Below, piece by piece: positions 25,762-31,341 of a DNA stretch of 37,771 nucleotides. Made by a program: the position numbers and the translations under genes. The stretch lies in the IMG/VR virus record IMGVR_UViG_3300024520_000219, positions 1-37,771 of that record. One strand, given 5' to 3'. The stretch comes from a virus. The notes under the pieces were generated by a model, which had not been told where the DNA came from, made no database searches, and worked only from the letters and a program-made list of their open reading frames with translations. The stretch's first letter is position 1. Each line of letters opens with the position of its first letter.

Positions 25762-25769
25762 GTCAAGTA
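25762..25769 (-). promoter_or_regulatory. Half-operator upstream of the portal gene
   Basis: On the minus strand the bases TACTTGAC match the left eight bases of both full dyads at 28301 and 30521. The right half (GCAAGTA) is absent here. It lies about 70 bases before the portal start and contains TTGACA, a possible -35 box. A -10 like CATAAT is found nearer the gene but not at proper spacing. It may be a weak repressor site or a chance match. Confidence 0.3.
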
Positions 25770-25772
25770 GGG

Positions 25773-25982
25773 CTATGCCTTGCTCTGCTTCGTAGCTGCT
25801 GCTCCAAGCAACTGCAAGATACGGCTCAAGTCCTTCTCGGTGGAGGCCCAGACGGCAAGTTTCTGCCGACGAACGGCGGTGTCTGGTTCGATCTGGAATA
25901 CGAATACGTGGCCGTCGTCGCCGTCCCATGTTCCTGGATCGTCGTCGGGTAGATCGTCGTACACCCTCATCTCAACACCCAT
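25773..25982 (-). CDS. Hypothetical acidic small protein, 69 aa
   Basis: ATG at 25982 (MGVEMRVYDDLPDDDPG) is preferred because it leaves only an 11-base overlap with the preceding gene; the frame is open from 26012. The protein has an acidic start, a short strand pair (HVFVFQIEPDTAVRRQKLAV) and a C-terminal helix. It is the last gene before the portal gap. Function is unknown. Confidence 0.55.
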   Translation of the reverse strand: MGVEMRVYDDLPDDDPGTWDGDDGHVFVFQIEPDTAVRRQKLAVWASTEKDLSRILQLLGAAATKQSKA

Positions 25983-26244
25983 GTGGATCTCCGTCCCGTA
26001 GATTGGCGGCAACTGGTGCCTGCTCTGGTACGTCGAACATGTGCATTACCGCCCGTACATCGCCGTGCAGGAGCGTGGTTTCGTCGTGGAGGCGCTTCAA
26101 CGCATCGAATGTCTTTCGTTCGTTGGTTCTCGCATTGGCACGAGCGTCATCCACGTTGCAATGTAAGTTGATGAGATCCGTGCGGATTTCATCAATCAGG
26201 AAGAAGTGGAGGATCTTGCCCTTCAGCCACTTTCTAAAGCCCAT
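25972..26244 (-). CDS. Hypothetical small protein, 90 aa
   Basis: The N-terminus is hydrophobic and basic (GFRKWLKGKILHFFLIDEIR) and might touch a membrane. The middle is a charged helix (ARANARTNERKTFDALKRLH). It overlaps the terminase stop by 11 bases. No family is recognised. Confidence 0.55.
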   Translation of the reverse strand: MGFRKWLKGKILHFFLIDEIRTDLINLHCNVDDARANARTNERKTFDALKRLHDETTLLHGDVRAVMHMFDVPEQAPVAANLRDGDPHGC

Positions 26245-27814
26245 GCGGATCTGTCCTTCCCTCGCCTCTCGGCGGCCCGAGTCCCAGTAGTGTTTCGATA
26301 GCGGTGCGTTTCTTCGCCTTCTTCACCTTGCTCCCACGGCCCCGCTGAGCGGCGATGTGCTCGGCGGGATCCAGGGTGTGATCCTTCTCCTTGATGCGTC
26401 TCCAGACGCCTGTGCTCGTCTCACGGGGTGGGTAGCGGGCCATCTCTATCTCGTAGGGGAGGATCTGGAGCCAGGGGGCAAACCACACCCTGTCGTTCTG
26501 GAAATACTCCCGCAAAATCTCGGTACGAGCTTCGGGGCCGACTCTGGCGGGCAGCAGCGTCATGCCGGAGGAGATAGAGGCGTCGATCTTCATTTGGGAG
26601 TTGTGATCCACCCAGAAGGAGCCGTCACCGCCCCAGTGCAGCGACATCTTGCGGGAGTTCTCGTACCAGTTGCCCAGCGTCATCGTCTCGTCTTGTTCGA
26701 GTTCTGTCGCTACGTATCTATAATTCGCCAGTTCATCGAGGAAAAAGAGATTCGTAGCATCCGCTTCGGAAAACGCTGCAACCACTGATGAATATTTCGA
26801 TCCAGTATCGCCGCCGCCGATAATCTGCCAGTTGACGGGGATTCGGCAGTTTTCTCGGGTCGGCAGTCCTTTCGGATCTTTCCAGAGGTGGGGGTGAGTT
26901 TCGGTGTTGAAGACACGTTGGCCTCGCTGGTAGGAGTAGCAGGAACCGACATACTGCCCGAGCACTCCGTCGTGGGCGATGGCGTGCTTTTCCCGCGTCA
27001 TAATCCGACGATCCTGCTCTTTTTCACGACGCGAGTAGGTGAAGGGATTTTGCTTACGAGCAACACCGGAGACACAGAACCATTCCGTCAGTTCCGCATC
27101 ATTTCCAAGCTCGTGGTAGATCTCCAGCCATGCGGAATCGGGGGTGGTGCAGGAGATCATCTTGCCGTTTCGTGCCGTGAGGTTCTGCTTGATGTCGGTA
27201 AACCACACTATCCCTGGAAGCTGGTACACCTCACAGCCCAGGTAGCCGTCCCGCATCTTGCCCTTGAGTCCTTCTTTCCGCTCATAGGAACGGGCTTCAA
27301 CCTGCGAGCCGTTGGATAGCTTGCACACCATGACGCCAGCGCGGGGACGATTCTGCACTGATACGGCATAGAGGCCAGCATGATCCGGTTTCTTCAGCGG
27401 CAGGTTGAAGCCCTGCTCGGAGAATAGAGCGTCGAGAATATAGCCGAATTCCGGCTCACAACTCGTATATTCTGCGCCGACGAGATCCCAGGAGACGCCA
27501 GGTATCAGCAACTCGGGAGCGACGAACATGGCCCCGCCAAGCGACTTGCCCCCCTTGAATGCGGCCAGATCAGCAGCGAAGCGTGCGGGGCCTCCTTGCC
27601 GCTCCAGTAGCATCCTCTGTTCGATGGATTTGTCGTCCAGCATGACGGCCATGCTGTGCTCGACAGAGGTGGGGATTTCGGTGAGTTCGTATCCTTCCAG
27701 GGCGGCCCAGATTGCGGCTTGATGGGGAAAGGGAGTAAAGCCCATTGCATCCCATAGCTGACGACGGAACCGGGGCGCTAATCTGTCGCGTTGCTCCCAT
27801 CCGAGGTAGGCCAT
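26234..27814 (-). CDS. terL: Terminase large subunit, 526 aa
   Basis: TerL uses ATP to pump DNA into the head and cuts it. A Walker-A-like loop with an unusual sequence (AFKGGKSLGG) lies near residues 85-94. After it come the ATPase-domain segments (YTSCEPEFGYILDALF, SYERKEGLKGKMRDGYLG). The C-terminal nuclease begins with the strand bearing D336 (WQIIGGGDTGSKYSSVVAAF) and continues to LFFLDELANYR and FWVDHNSQMK, with candidate metal-binding D336 and D403. The end is basic (KVKKAKKR). It stands next to small late genes and upstream of portal, the normal packaging order. Confidence 0.88.
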   Translation of the reverse strand: MAYLGWEQRDRLAPRFRRQLWDAMGFTPFPHQAAIWAALEGYELTEIPTSVEHSMAVMLDDKSIEQRMLLERQGGPARFAADLAAFKGGKSLGGAMFVAPELLIPGVSWDLVGAEYTSCEPEFGYILDALFSEQGFNLPLKKPDHAGLYAVSVQNRPRAGVMVCKLSNGSQVEARSYERKEGLKGKMRDGYLGCEVYQLPGIVWFTDIKQNLTARNGKMISCTTPDSAWLEIYHELGNDAELTEWFCVSGVARKQNPFTYSRREKEQDRRIMTREKHAIAHDGVLGQYVGSCYSYQRGQRVFNTETHPHLWKDPKGLPTRENCRIPVNWQIIGGGDTGSKYSSVVAAFSEADATNLFFLDELANYRYVATELEQDETMTLGNWYENSRKMSLHWGGDGSFWVDHNSQMKIDASISSGMTLLPARVGPEARTEILREYFQNDRVWFAPWLQILPYEIEMARYPPRETSTGVWRRIKEKDHTLDPAEHIAAQRGRGSKVKKAKKRTAIETLLGLGPPRGEGRTDPHGL

Positions 27815-28020
27815 TACTCCTTCTTCTCAGTTGATTCTACGGGCGTTGCTGTGTAGCGAACTATGAACTCGCAATGGAGCCAGAAGTCGAGGCCGCAGGA
27901 GTCGCATTGAATAACTCGCTGCTCAGCGTCCACGAGCCCGTGCTTCCACAGTTCCTCCGACGCGGGGCCGAAGCAGGTAGGGCACTCGATGCTCTGCCCT
28001 GTCGTCGTTATCTCACTCAC
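27814..28020 (-). CDS. Small zinc-ribbon protein, 68 aa
   Basis: Two C-x2-C pairs (CPTC at 13-16 and CDSC at 39-42) are spaced as in zinc ribbons, with aromatic residues around (GLDFWLHCEFIVRYT). The start appears to be GTG; its stop overlaps the terminase start (ATGA on the minus strand). It may assist terminase or act in DNA binding. This is inference from position. Confidence 0.6.
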   Translation of the reverse strand: MSEITTTGQSIECPTCFGPASEELWKHGLVDAEQRVIQCDSCGLDFWLHCEFIVRYTATPVESTEKKE

Positions 28021-28041
28021 GATCCCTAAACGGGTTCGGAA

Positions 28042-28281
28042 TCATCTCCCCCTCACTGCCCAGTAGCGGGTGTTATCCAACTTGCTCAGAGTGGTACGCC
28101 AGAAGTTCTCGACAGGGCCACCGCCGACAGCATCGTGTATCGCCTCTGCCATCAGCTCATTAATCGGCTCCGCGCCTCCCATTACCAACGAGATGTACTG
28201 GCGTGTGACGCCGATACGGTCAGCAACTACCTGCTGCGTAATGCCGTGCTTGAACATGTGAATAGCCAGTTTCGTCCTCAT
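28042..28281 (-). CDS. XRE-type repressor-like protein, 79 aa
   Basis: Residues 7-45 form a helix-turn-helix (HMFKHGITQQVVADRIGVTR, QYISLVMGG) with the typical 'ITQQxVADRIGVTRQYIS' pattern. The C-terminal half is a helix (AEAIHDAVGGGPVENFWRTT). It is read away from the small operon at 28355, with a 19-bp dyad in the shared intergenic region. Divergent layout plus dyad suggests that it represses its own and the opposite promoter. It could also be an antitoxin-like regulator. Confidence 0.75.
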   Translation of the reverse strand: MRTKLAIHMFKHGITQQVVADRIGVTRQYISLVMGGAEPINELMAEAIHDAVGGGPVENFWRTTLSKLDNTRYWAVRGR

Positions 28282-28300
28282 TTCAACAGCATTTCATGAC

Positions 28301-28319
28301 TACTTGCTAATGTCAAGTA
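28301..28319. promoter_or_regulatory. Operator dyad TACTTG-N7-CAAGTA (copy 1)
   Basis: A perfect 6-bp inverted repeat with a 7-base spacer sits between the divergent repressor gene and the rightward operon. On the minus strand it contains TTGACA, a good -35 box for the repressor gene. On the plus strand it lies just before GATAAT, a -10-like box. It matches copy 2 at 30521 in 15 of 19 bases when both are read from TACTTGAC. The probable ligand is the HTH protein at 28042. Confidence 0.65.
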
Positions 28320-28330
28320 AGGTTGATAAT
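28304..28330 (+). promoter_or_regulatory. Candidate promoter of the small rightward operon
   Basis: TTGCTA (-35-like) and GATAAT (-10-like) are separated by 15 bases, slightly short of the usual 17. The start of transcription would fall near 28337, about 18 bases before the ATG at 28355, with AAGGGGA between. The operator dyad covers the -35 and spacer, so a bound repressor would block it. Confidence 0.45.
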
Positions 28331-28354
28331 GTGGGTGAAATGAAAGGGGAAGTG

Positions 28355-28537
28355 ATGGACGACGCCGAGTTGGAAAAACTGGTAATTGCATGGAAAGCGA
28401 AGTGCGTGGAAACAGGCCACCCAGAACCTCAAGCGTTATCGCTCGACAATACGGATCCTGTTTACAAGTTGTACATAGAGATGGTGATGTGGCCCTACGT
28501 CGAGCAAGGCACCAAGGAGCGAAGTGAACGTGGGTGA
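28355..28537 (+). CDS. Hypothetical small protein, 60 aa (paralogue of the gene at 28651)
   Basis: AAGGGGA precedes the ATG, which is preferred over the in-frame upstream codons. The layout ELEKLVIAWKAKCVETG then LYIEMVMWPYVEQ matches the gene at 28651 (ELDELMAAYRAELKKRG then LHYDMVTKPAMQRL) in the spacing of Leu, Ala, Gly, Met-Val and Pro. So the two are likely paralogues. Function is unknown. Confidence 0.6.
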   Translation: MDDAELEKLVIAWKAKCVETGHPEPQALSLDNTDPVYKLYIEMVMWPYVEQGTKERSERG

Positions 28538-28564
28538 ATTCAGCACTTACCGAGAGGGGGAGCC

Positions 28565-28654
28565 GTGAAGCGGAATGAAACGTGGGGCTGGGCGATTGCA
28601 ACAGCCGTTGTGCTTGGCGTCGCCGCTGTGCTGCTGATGGGGATGTGCGGATGA
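28565..28654 (+). CDS. Single-helix membrane peptide, 29 aa
   Basis: The GTG has GAGGGGGAG upstream. The peptide is a basic start (VKRNETWGW) followed by about 18 hydrophobic residues (AIATAVVLGVAAVLLMGM) and ends at Gly. Its stop overlaps the next start (ATGA). Good ribosome binding site, overlap and membrane helix support a real gene; small membrane peptides of this kind may be toxins, holin-like or superinfection-exclusion proteins. No specific claim. Confidence 0.5.
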   Translation: MKRNETWGWAIATAVVLGVAAVLLMGMCG

Positions 28655-28815
28655 GCGAGGAACTGGACGAATTAATGGCGGCGTACCGAGCAGAACTGAA
28701 GAAGCGGGGGATGGGTTCCATGATGACGGATGCGCACTGGGAGCTGCATTACGACATGGTCACGAAACCCGCCATGCAACGACTCGTTACAGCGGCAATG
28801 CAGGAGGAAGAATAA
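28651..28815 (+). CDS. Hypothetical small protein, 54 aa (paralogue of the gene at 28355)
   Basis: The ATG overlaps the stop of the membrane peptide, which is preferred to the open frame from 28582. It shares the ELxxLxxAxxA...G...L..MV..P pattern with the gene at 28355. It ends at a rho-independent terminator. The two paralogues enclosing a membrane peptide form a compact three-gene unit. Confidence 0.6.
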   Translation: MSEELDELMAAYRAELKKRGMGSMMTDAHWELHYDMVTKPAMQRLVTAAMQEEE

Positions 28816-28835
28816 GGGGGCCAATAGCCCTTTTT
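28814..28835 (+). terminator. Rho-independent terminator of the three-gene unit
   Basis: GGGC and GCCC pair around CAATA, with flanking A/G-T pairs extending the stem, followed by TTTTT. It starts right at the stop of the gene before. It should end transcription from the 28304 promoter, so the following genes would need their own signal. Confidence 0.7.
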
Positions 28836-28841
28836 ACCGGG

Positions 28842-28866
28842 GTGGTACTAAATTAGCATGTACCAC
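28842..28866. promoter_or_regulatory. Inverted repeat GTGGTAC-N11-GTACCAC
   Basis: A perfect 7-bp dyad with an AT-rich 11-base centre lies between the terminator and the next gene. It could be a second operator or a hairpin at the start of the next transcript. Its sequence differs from the TACTTG dyads, so a different protein would bind. Confidence 0.45.
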
Positions 28867-28869
28867 AAT

Positions 28870-28892
28870 CCCCTTTAACCACGCTACTTAGG
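28870..28892 (+). promoter_or_regulatory. Repeated leader element, copy 1
   Basis: CCCCTTTAA, four bases, GCTAC, TTAGG and six bases lead into the ATG of the next gene. The same element with nearly identical spacing stands before the gene at 29137. TTAGG may serve as a weak Shine-Dalgarno. The rest may be a promoter or a regulatory leader. Confidence 0.5.
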
Positions 28893-28898
28893 TGCAAA

Positions 28899-29102
28899 AT
28901 GGAGGAGCGCGCAGGAATGGTGTTAATCAACGAGCATGGACGTGAGGTTTTCGTCGTTAGCGAGGAGATAGTGCTAATCGAGCAGGTACAGCCCGTAGCA
29001 TCGCTCCTGTGGGAAGTTACACTTCGTGGGGGAGCCAGCTTCTACATCCCCTGCCTGGAGGACGAGGGCAGCTGCGGCATCATGACACGCCTCGGTATCT
29101 AA
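28899..29102 (+). CDS. Hypothetical small protein, 67 aa
   Basis: The protein is mostly beta-like (GMVLINEHGREVFVVSEEIV, ASLLWEVTLRGGASFYIPCL), perhaps a small barrel. The overall plan (a short strand, 'I..V..I', hydrophobic strand, GG turn) resembles the gene at 29137, so they may be distant paralogues. Both have the same leader element. Function is unknown. Confidence 0.6.
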   Translation: MEERAGMVLINEHGREVFVVSEEIVLIEQVQPVASLLWEVTLRGGASFYIPCLEDEGSCGIMTRLGI

Positions 29103-29106
29103 CATT

Positions 29107-29130
29107 CCCCTTTAAAATAGCTACGTTAGG
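29107..29130 (+). promoter_or_regulatory. Repeated leader element, copy 2
   Basis: CCCCTTTAA, four bases, GCTAC, one base, TTAGG and six bases to the ATG repeat the pattern found 237 bases upstream. The spacers differ, while the boxes are conserved, which is the sign of a functional signal and not of recent duplication. Confidence 0.5.
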
Positions 29131-29136
29131 CCACCC

Positions 29137-29322
29137 ATGAAGTACATCGAACTAGACTCCATGAACCAAACCAAGTGCATGATCAATCTCAACAGCATCG
29201 CCTACGTCGAGGAAATAGGCGGTATATGCGCCATACACTTCGTAGGAGGCTCTGTAGCGAACTTTGACTCCTCCCTCCAAGACTTCCTCTACTCCGTACT
29301 CGACGCACTCAATGAATCGTAG
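29137..29322 (+). CDS. Hypothetical small protein, 61 aa
   Basis: The protein reads as a small beta-barrel (YIELDSMNQTKCMINLNSIA, GGICAIHFVGGSVANF) closed by a helix (LQDFLYSVLDALNES). This layout is seen in small PH- or Sm-like phage proteins, but no family is recognised. Its end overlaps by 11 bases the start of the capsid-arm gene, and that next gene seems to depend on it for translation. Confidence 0.6.
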   Translation: MKYIELDSMNQTKCMINLNSIAYVEEIGGICAIHFVGGSVANFDSSLQDFLYSVLDALNES

Positions 29323-29566
29323 AACCTTCCTACAACGCTCCACAGCAGCCCTCCCCCTCCTAGCCCTACCTACACCCCTATATGCAGCTATAAAGGCCCC
29401 TACAGCCGCCCTGGGGCCTTGCAGCACCTCCCCACGTACCATCCTCGAAGCCCTGAAATACACCTACGGCACCAAGCGGCTTGAGAGGCTCATGGTGCAG
29501 AAACACGATACCTGGAGGCTCTTTGCCACCACAGATGGCCATATACCCCCAAAGGGTTCCTCCTAG
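29312..29566 (+). CDS. Twin-arginine-like signal fused to a capsid N-arm copy, 84 aa
   Basis: Residues 1-25 form a twin-arginine-like export signal: MNRRTFLQ, a hydrophobic stretch AALPLLALPTPL, and YA-A as a possible cleavage site. Residues 46-74 (EALKYTYGTKRLERLM and HDTWRLF) align without gaps to residues 9-37 of the major capsid protein with 18 of 29 identical. Codons differ widely between the two, so the copy is old or came from a related phage. No clear Shine-Dalgarno precedes the ATG; translation is probably coupled to the overlapping gene before. Function is unknown, and export of a capsid-arm piece has no standard explanation. Confidence 0.65.
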   Translation: MNRRTFLQRSTAALPLLALPTPLYAAIKAPTAALGPCSTSPRTILEALKYTYGTKRLERLMVQKHDTWRLFATTDGHIPPKGSS

Positions 29567-29590
29567 AGCCCTACAATGTATATGCCATGA

Positions 29591-29693
29591 CCCCAGTACA
29601 CCCCCACCCCTACTTACCCCCACCCCCCCCTCCGTATGGGGTAGGGGGTGGTAGCTGTTGGTTCCTGGGGGTGTAGGGGGTGTGTGGGTGGGG
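29591..29693. repeat. C-rich then G-rich block with opposed G-quadruplex motifs
   Basis: Bases 29601-29630 hold C-runs of 5, 4, 5 and 8 separated by 1, 6 and 1 bases, a G-quadruplex motif for the minus strand. Bases 29667-29693 hold G-runs of 5, 5, 3 and 4 with loops of 4, 5 and 1, a motif for the plus strand. CCACCCCTAC near 29604 can also pair with GTAGGGGGTGG at 29641. The block sits where rightward and leftward genes converge, so it may stop transcription from both sides. The rest of the 29567-29827 gap holds no gene that I can support. Confidence 0.6.
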
Positions 29694-29827
29694 AGAACGG
29701 CCATGTAGGCCCTGAAGCCCTGGGAGGTAGTAGGCCCTGGGTGGAGGTAGTACGTGTCTCTACCGCTTCCCTGTGGCCTTACAGGGTATCTGCATTGAAC
29801 GCGGTGCGGGGCGCGGCGTGGTGCGCG

Positions 29828-30079
29828 TCACCACAGTGCGAGCAAGTCCCCCGCCTTGGTTGGTAGGGCCTCGATGCACCACAGCAGCCGTCGTGCCTCC
29901 ACGCTTCCTAGCTGTCTGAACGGCCATGTGTCGGGAGGATCGGTAGCAGACTGAGGGCATTCCGCCGGCTTCGTACCTGCTAGGAGTCCTGTCAGTATCT
30001 GCTGCGCTCGAGGTGCCGCGTCGGCGTCGGCTGCAACCTTGAGGGCGATAGCACGCTCCAGGAGTTCATTGGATAGCAT
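29828..30079 (-). CDS. Hypothetical small protein, 83 aa
   Basis: ATG at 30079 (MLSNELLERAIALKVAADAD) is preferred; it overlaps the stop of the gene before by 14 bases, and the frame is open from 30118. The N-terminus is helical. The rest is Ala/Leu-rich with a Pro-containing loop and ends in LLALW. No family is recognised. Confidence 0.5.
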   Translation of the reverse strand: MLSNELLERAIALKVAADADAAPRAQQILTGLLAGTKPAECPQSATDPPDTWPFRQLGSVEARRLLWCIEALPTKAGDLLALW

Positions 30080-30467
30080 CGTCGCCCGTCCAGGAGCCTG
30101 TAGTCGCCCAGTGGGCAACCTGCTCCTCTGTCTTGCCGGGGAACATCACAGCCATAATTTCCCGCTTGTTATCCAGCTTGCCGGTGATCCTGGCAAAGAG
30201 CTTGATGGCGTCAATCGTGTTGGTGGCGCTGGGAGCTTTGGTGCTGAGGTTCGCCATCCCGGCACCTATCAGCTTCCTCAGTCCAAGCTCCACGTCAAAG
30301 CTGATACCGAAGTGCTTGCAATGCCTCCCGACGCTGTTACGGGGCAGGCCATGTTCCCGCTGCACGTGCAGCACGGAGTAACCAGTCCGCACCATATCCT
30401 CGATATCAGCACGTGCCTCATGCTTGCATACCGAGCACCGCGTCTCATGCTGCGCCGTGGTTCCCAT
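30066..30467 (-). CDS. Zinc/HTH DNA-binding protein, candidate terminase small subunit, 133 aa
   Basis: The start carries C-x2-C-x-H (CSVCKHEARADIEDMVRTG) followed by a helix-turn-helix-like stretch (SVLHVQREHGLPRNSVGRHC) and KHF, a combination seen in phage small terminases and related recognition proteins. The C-terminal half is helical (TNTIDAIKLFARITGKLDNK). TerS usually lies just upstream of TerL; here it is 2.3 kb upstream on the same strand with other genes between. A regulatory role is an alternative. Confidence 0.55.
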   Translation of the reverse strand: MGTTAQHETRCSVCKHEARADIEDMVRTGYSVLHVQREHGLPRNSVGRHCKHFGISFDVELGLRKLIGAGMANLSTKAPSATNTIDAIKLFARITGKLDNKREIMAVMFPGKTEEQVAHWATTGSWTGDDAIQ

Positions 30468-30475
30468 AGAACAGC

Positions 30476-30505
30476 ACTATGCCACGCCTACCCGCCTATT
30501 TTCAA
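30476..30505 (-). promoter_or_regulatory. Candidate leftward promoter
   Basis: On the minus strand TTGAAA (-35) and CATAGT (-10) are separated by 18 bases, ahead of the gene starting at 30467. The distance from the -10 box to the ATG is under 10 bases, so the message would be nearly leaderless. This weakens the call. Confidence 0.35.
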
Positions 30506-30520
30506 CTACATGCATATTCC

Positions 30521-30539
30521 TACTTGACGGCCGCAAGTA
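30521..30539. promoter_or_regulatory. Operator dyad TACTTG-N7-CAAGTA (copy 2)
   Basis: This is the second perfect copy of the 6-7-6 dyad. Read from the plus strand it is TACTTGACGGCCGCAAGTA, and read from the minus strand copy 1 is TACTTGACATTAGCAAGTA; outer bases match, inner four differ. It covers the -35 box of the promoter for the long rightward operon, a classical repressor position. Confidence 0.7.
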
Positions 30540-30552
30540 ACTACCCTATCCT
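30524..30552 (+). promoter_or_regulatory. Promoter of the long rightward operon
   Basis: TTGACG and TATCCT are separated by exactly 17 bases, a good sigma-70-type arrangement. Transcription would start near 30559, just before a small hairpin and the first gene. The TACTTG dyad overlaps the -35 box, so this promoter is probably repressible. Confidence 0.65.
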
Positions 30553-30560
30553 TCCCATAG

Positions 30561-30578
30561 TTCAGGAACGGGCCTGAA
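30561..30578 (+). promoter_or_regulatory. Leader hairpin before the first gene
   Basis: TTCAGG and CCTGAA pair around AACGGG at the expected 5' end of the transcript. A 5'-end hairpin followed by AGGAG is a known way to protect an mRNA. The following 18 bases (GAACAGAGCGATAGGAGA) recur before the second gene. Confidence 0.5.
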
Positions 30579-30598
30579 CAGAGCGATAGGAGAACACG

Positions 30599-30757
30599 AT
30601 GGCACGATACGAGAAGCTAAATGAGTGGGAGCGGTTGGCAATCGAGGCAGCAATAGAACGCCAAATTGCTAGCGGGAAGATTCACAGTGAGCACGGGGCA
30701 ACGTTGTTGAGCAAGCTTCAGAATGCCGACAGTATCGCCACCAAGCAAGCCGGATAG
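30599..30757 (+). CDS. Hypothetical small protein, 52 aa
   Basis: The ATG has AGGAG seven bases upstream. The protein is helical and charged (ARYEKLNEWERLAIEAAIER, ASGKIHSEHGATLLSKLQ). It is the first gene behind the repressible promoter. Such first early genes often make host-takeover proteins. Its identity is unknown. Confidence 0.6.
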   Translation: MARYEKLNEWERLAIEAAIERQIASGKIHSEHGATLLSKLQNADSIATKQAG

Positions 30758-30762
30758 AACTA

Positions 30763-30799
30763 CCACCCTCCGGCCCGGCGATGCTAAGCCGGAGGGTGG
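30763..30799 (+). terminator. Perfect 12-bp stem hairpin without U-tract
   Basis: CCACCCTCCGGC and GCCGGAGGGTGG pair fully around a 13-base loop. No T-run follows (CCTAGGAGCTT), so it may attenuate transcription, act as an RNA-processing or stabilising element, or both. It separates the first and second genes of the operon. Confidence 0.6.
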
Positions 30800-30833
30800 C
30801 CTAGGAGCTTCACACAGTCGCGGCTAGGGGCCG

Positions 30834-30851
30834 GAACAGAGCGATAGGAGA
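30834..30851 (+). repeat. Repeated ribosome-binding leader (second copy)
   Basis: GAACAGAGCGATAGGAGA is identical to 30576-30593 and again carries the Shine-Dalgarno AGGAG. Related but diverged leaders (ACAGCGATGGGAGATACAGC) stand before the genes at 31120 and 31432. The same translation module is used repeatedly. Confidence 0.65.
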
Positions 30852-30860
30852 TATACAGCA

Positions 30861-31067
30861 ATGAGCGAAGATAACGCTTTCTATAACCCAGACGCGGTTG
30901 CCTACGTACCGCGACGATGCAACAAGGCGGCGTACCGCTTCTCGTTTATCAACGGATTCCGACGATGCGAAGCCTGCTACGAAGCTGCGCACCTGAACGA
31001 TCAACGCTTGATGGTGATAGGCAACTTCGGCGCACCTGTTGGCCGCTGCGACAACCGCAACTGCTAA
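30861..31067 (+). CDS. Hypothetical small Cys-containing protein, 68 aa
   Basis: The second gene of the operon has a copied AGGAG leader. Cysteines are spaced in pairs and singles (RRCNKAAYRF, RRCEACYEAAH, GRCDNRNC), which may form a zinc site. Aromatic residues are frequent. Function unknown. Confidence 0.6.
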   Translation: MSEDNAFYNPDAVAYVPRRCNKAAYRFSFINGFRRCEACYEAAHLNDQRLMVIGNFGAPVGRCDNRNC

Positions 31068-31076
31068 GCCCAACAC

Positions 31077-31098
31077 AGCCACGCTAGGGAGCGTGGCT
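31077..31098 (+). promoter_or_regulatory. Leader hairpin, 9-bp stem with AGGG loop
   Basis: AGCCACGCT and AGCGTGGCT pair perfectly. The same hairpin, with an 8-bp stem, stands before the gene at 31432, and both are followed by ACAGCGATGGGAG. Hairpin plus Shine-Dalgarno thus forms one reusable leader. Confidence 0.6.
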
Positions 31099-31119
31099 AC
31101 AGCGATGGGAGATACAGCA

Positions 31120-31341
31120 ATGCAGATAGACAAGACGCTGGATATCAGCGCAAAGGCAGCGGATCGCATGGCGTGGTTGCTCGCGTGCAGCACAACGGAT
31201 TTACGACGCGACGCTGCCCGTATTCCTTCGCTGGCAGAGAATAGCGCGACGCTGGAAGCGCAGAACGACAGATGCGTAGCCGAGATTGACTGCGCAGACG
31301 CCTACAACCTGTTCCTCACTTCCTTCTACCAGACTTCCTAG
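31120..31341 (+). CDS. Hypothetical small protein, 73 aa
   Basis: ATG at 31120 follows GGGAG in the repeated leader; the open frame from 31039 runs through the hairpin and is not used. The protein is helical and Ala/Asp-rich (DISAKAADRMAWLLACSTTD, ENSATLEAQNDRCVAEIDCA). No family is recognised. Confidence 0.55.
   Translation: MQIDKTLDISAKAADRMAWLLACSTTDLRRDAARIPSLAENSATLEAQNDRCVAEIDCADAYNLFLTSFYQTS

Noticed and set aside
25715-25766. TTGACA ... CATAAT as a portal promoter
   Set aside because: The spacing is about 36 bases, so the two boxes cannot work together.
25720-25929. Small leftward frame of 69 residues upstream of portal
   Set aside because: It overlaps the better-supported gene at 25773-25982 in another frame and has Arg-rich shadow composition.
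29152-29463. Leftward frame of 103 residues opposite the capsid-arm gene
   Set aside because: It covers two coupled rightward genes. The rightward frame has clear capsid homology, so the leftward one is a shadow.
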